Below are positions 51,101 to 52,370 of a DNA stretch of 52,370 nucleotides, piece by piece (position 1 is the stretch's first letter; every line of letters starts with the position of its first letter). The stretch covers positions 1-52,370 of the forward strand of contig CAZVZH010000008.1 of the NCBI GenBank assembly GCA_964630705.1, in the 5' to 3' direction. The notes beneath the pieces are model-generated. The model made no database searches. It saw only the letters and a list, made by a program, of their open reading frames with translations, and had not been told where the DNA came from. The DNA is from M3007 sp964630705. GTDB taxonomy: Bacteria > Bacteroidota > Bacteroidia > Chitinophagales > Saprospiraceae. The translations under genes were made by a program, and so were the position numbers.

Positions 51101-51884
51101 GTATCAATATTTGGGTCAGAAACAATTGGCCGCAGAAATGGAGCAAGATGGCCCCAACGAGGAGCGCTACCGCATGCCCGATTACTCGGCCCGCTTCGCT
51201 TCAGGCTCAGACCATGCACTGGAACGCAACTTACGGCTCCTGGCTCCTTTTTTAAAAAACGATGCCCGCGTGCGCACACTCTTCGGCCGCGCAGCGCAAT
51301 CGCCGGACAAAACCGTACAAATACTGGCCCTGAGCTTGTTGCTCCAGGAAGGCCGGCCCGTACAAAAAAACAGGCTTCAGGCATTTGCTACCGACGACCA
51401 CACCAGGTATACACTTTACCGACGGTTGGCTGATGTGCAGCAACTTGGTCCGTTTTCCGATTGGTTTTCCGATACGCTTGCGTTGGTGCAATCTATTTTA
51501 TACGCCGAATCCGGCTGGAACAACAACGGTATCGATTCGCTGCGTTTTCTAAGCCAACATGCTGCCTTTCAGTACAAAAGCCCTTCAAGACTGTACTTTT
51601 TTGAGGTAAAACAGAAAAAAGACCCATCCTGGCAACTGGCCTACGTGAATATCCCGCTCCATACCGGATTGTTTGCCTATGCCCCCCATTCCGACCGGGA
51701 AAACGACTGGGGAAATCGGTACGCCCCGGGCTCCCAGCAGCAGCCAGAGGTCAAACTATTGGGCGTCCTTTCGGAAAAAGAAAAAGAAACGTACATCCGG
51801 AAAAAAGTCGGCGAGGCCCGTTTTGCCAACCGGGAGCGCTACCGGAAATGGGGCGGGCGAGAGGAGTTTTATTTTGAAGAATGA
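48135..51884 (+). CDS. TraB/GumN domain protein with ~950-residue extension
   Basis: Exported protein of 1249 residues. Signal peptide (LLPLYAALLLATALSAQ). Residues about 25-300 are a TraB/GumN (Tiki-related) domain: LLWEISGNNISKKGYLYGTMH with the first GxxH (47-50), VALETD with Glu76, MLDERNLVMVDGI and VFAAVGAAHLPG with the second GxxH (275-278). These residues are the proposed metal site of a putative protease. Ordinary members are about 300 residues long, so the remaining 950 are unusual: residues about 310-800 are beta-rich modules with repeated openings (FSLTFPGTTVL; FTAEIPQAAL), and about 815-960 are HEAT-like helices (LLHALGNFQSGEALDLALKILARYPDSLRYRQVLLVALANMQTEAAQKALF). The end is charged (EKEKETYIRKKVGEARFANRERYRKW). 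Function unknown; surface or periplasmic proteolysis is possible. Confidence 0.82.
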   Translation: MLRFLLPLYAALLLATALSAQTPDEPLRGLLWEISGNNISKKGYLYGTMHVPEKLAFNLSDSFFIALRQVDIVALETDHDRWQEFTELLDGRESELFNPGYGNSYPGSGRSLPQPNLYNAQFQLSAPDNPLLGAMLSAKPRLTNEFLYRSNQYRQDYEEDTYLDLFIFQAGRKLGKSVIGLETLEDSYEALVRAQLPDEEEEESSHRDHYTGSLGRQTLEDAYRDQNLSLMDSLNRLASPGKNFQRWMLDERNLVMVDGIDSILQSGHAVFAAVGAAHLPGASGLIRQLRERGYRLRPVGFSADSSKLEKDRIDALRYPLQFSRQWAADSSWSVEAPGRFFQTVDGMGLEQQLCADMSNGAYYAVYRLQSFGLWQGQSPEYIAERIDSLIYEKVPGKIQERRRFSSPYPGHEILTRTRRGDAIRYKVVVTPMEVYVFATGGNGDYAAGEEGARFINSIAFGLKTSGTEAGSFTRLSPPEGGFSLTFPGTTVLNTTNNPKADRYLAASVDPVDSAFYLFYRASFHDWNYIEEDSFELNIISEKIAEQFTEAAPECQLVAETPYPTQDAQFQAERDSAWYYLRLVIDGPNYYLLGCRKKQAGAPRSFFESFELQERQYPKGWETLRDTSMFFTAEIPQAALKPDRPFFTRLQRVIQEAMQKNRRGGGFNSNGSGNQVRILQLPLQGEAVSIGSFTLQNPGGGPASSLDSFQSFMTKMLTADQKMLLRDVRWDNPSDSLLSGHFLIADSNSTRGIRARITLTPGRLYTLFTTIQLDQPASPFIERLFSRFTPTDTTSGVLPFGRRNLSFLKDIYSPDSLLREKALQQLGNDWLRNAKPEDFPAYRQALEQPGFSALQFAHRQALLHALGNFQSGEALDLALKILARYPDSLRYRQVLLVALANMQTEAAQKALFRELANDEAFVSDDTVSGIFDALSDSLQLTARQIGALIDLSGQEVYREEVAELAGALQANGWITPKNCKKLKPQLIREAYQYLGQKQLAAEMEQDGPNEERYRMPDYSARFASGSDHALERNLRLLAPFLKNDARVRTLFGRAAQSPDKTVQILALSLLLQEGRPVQKNRLQAFATDDHTRYTLYRRLADVQQLGPFSDWFSDTLALVQSILYAESGWNNNGIDSLRFLSQHAAFQYKSPSRLYFFEVKQKKDPSWQLAYVNIPLHTGLFAYAPHSDRENDWGNRYAPGSQQQPEVKLLGVLSEKEKETYIRKKVGEARFANRERYRKWGGREEFYFEE

Positions 51885-51953
51885 CTGGGCAGGAATGCCG
51901 GCGCCGTAAATTTCAATGTGCAAAGCTAGCCTGCGCAAATTCGCCAAATTACC

Positions 51954-51961
51954 TATTTTTG
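51954..51961 (+). promoter_or_regulatory. possible -7 box upstream of ahcY
   Basis: TATTTTTG fits TAnnTTTG, 156 bp before the ahcY start; another, less regular box (TAGATTTTTG) lies closer, near 52043-52051. Neither has a convincing -33 element. Confidence 0.3.
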
Positions 51962-52117
51962 CACCGCTAAAATTGCCTTATCTGCCGAAGGATGTTTTGT
52001 TGGCAAGGTTTTTTCTGCCGATTTGGAAATTTTAACCACTCTAGATTTTTGCTAACTTCCAGCCCAAGAATCTACCGTTCTTTTTTAAAATCATACACTC
52101 AAAACTAAATATCGCTC

Positions 52118-52370
52118 ATGTCAACAGCAACAAGCACCCGCCCCAAGTATAAAGTCAAAGACATTGCCCTGGCCGACTGGGGCCGCAAGGAAATTCAGCT
52201 GGCAGAAGCCGAAATGCCCGGTTTGATGGCGCTGCGCGAAGAATTTGGCGCCAGCAAGCCCCTGAAAGGCGCCCGCATCGCCGGCTGCCTGCACATGACC
52301 ATTCAGACGGCCGTGCTCATCGAAACCCTGGCGGAATTAGGCGCCGAAGTGTCCTGGTCGTCGTGTAATA
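52118..52370 (+). CDS. ahcY: adenosylhomocysteinase, 5' part, cut by window end
   Basis: The first 84 codons of S-adenosylhomocysteine hydrolase, which splits SAH to adenosine and homocysteine in the methyl cycle. The translation from ATG at 52118 (MSTATSTRPKYKVKDIALADWGRKEIQLAEAEMPGLMALREEF then GARIAGCLHMTIQTAVLIETLAELGAEVSWSSCN) gives the well-conserved substrate-binding start including CLHMTIQTAVLIETL and the SCN at the window edge. The gene runs off the right end. Confidence 0.97.
   Translation, partial: MSTATSTRPKYKVKDIALADWGRKEIQLAEAEMPGLMALREEFGASKPLKGARIAGCLHMTIQTAVLIETLAELGAEVSWSSCN

Overview
The window looks like chromosomal DNA of a Bacteroidota bacterium, most likely of the Saprospiria/Chitinophagia side of the phylum (inference). 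Supporting signs: several secreted proteins with type IX secretion (T9SS) C-terminal domains of type A and one of the gliding-motility type B; two TonB-dependent receptors with carboxypeptidase-like N-terminal domains; BlaI/M56, LytS/LytTR and DUF3127/DUF3467 genes; TAnnTTTG -7 promoter boxes; and A-rich start regions, mostly without Shine-Dalgarno motifs. No phage, insertion sequence with transposase, CRISPR array or rRNA was seen.

Layout. 1-7.1 kb (minus strand): a repeat-built T9SS protein, a thermolysin-like M4 protease with T9SS tail, and an OstA/LptA-like outer-membrane biogenesis protein. 7.2-13.4 kb (plus): a DCC-family thiol oxidoreductase, a family 5 solute-binding lipoprotein, a DUF3127 protein with an SSB-like acidic tail, a W-repeat exported protein, and a large SprB-repeat/gliding-type adhesin. 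13.5-24.1 kb: MltA lytic transglycosylase, Nudix hydrolase, a secreted esterase with a starch-binding-like domain, a BlaI - M56/TonB fusion - TonB operon, a DUF4350-like/OmpA pair, UDP-glucose dehydrogenase and a PAP2 phosphatase. 24.2-30.1 kb: a MITE-like 166-bp palindrome, an unknown membrane protein, and a minus-strand TonB receptor - TPR - histidine kinase - LytTR regulator cassette. 30.3-36 kb: LOG-family protein, two T9SS proteins and an outer-membrane barrel. 36-42.2 kb: fumarylacetoacetase, DUF3467, an ECF sigma/anti-sigma pair and a large TonB receptor. 42.5-52.4 kb: mostly housekeeping genes (pssA, purS, rsmI, hisS, dtd, CoA-type Nudix), a 1249-residue TraB/GumN fusion and the start of ahcY.

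Most unusual content. Beside dtd, with its own promoter and hairpin terminator, lies a 118-119 nt tRNA-like gene with a class II cloverleaf, a GUC anticodon and a variable region of about 48 nt, far longer than in ordinary tRNAs. Two gene-free intergenic loci 15 kb apart share a 21-nt motif next to a GNRA-capped hairpin and T-run, and may be members of one small-RNA (or leader) family. A strongly G-poor stretch at 39.4-39.7 kb ends in a plus-strand terminator although no gene precedes it.

All assignments are from reading the sequence and remembered family motifs; no database or folding software was used.
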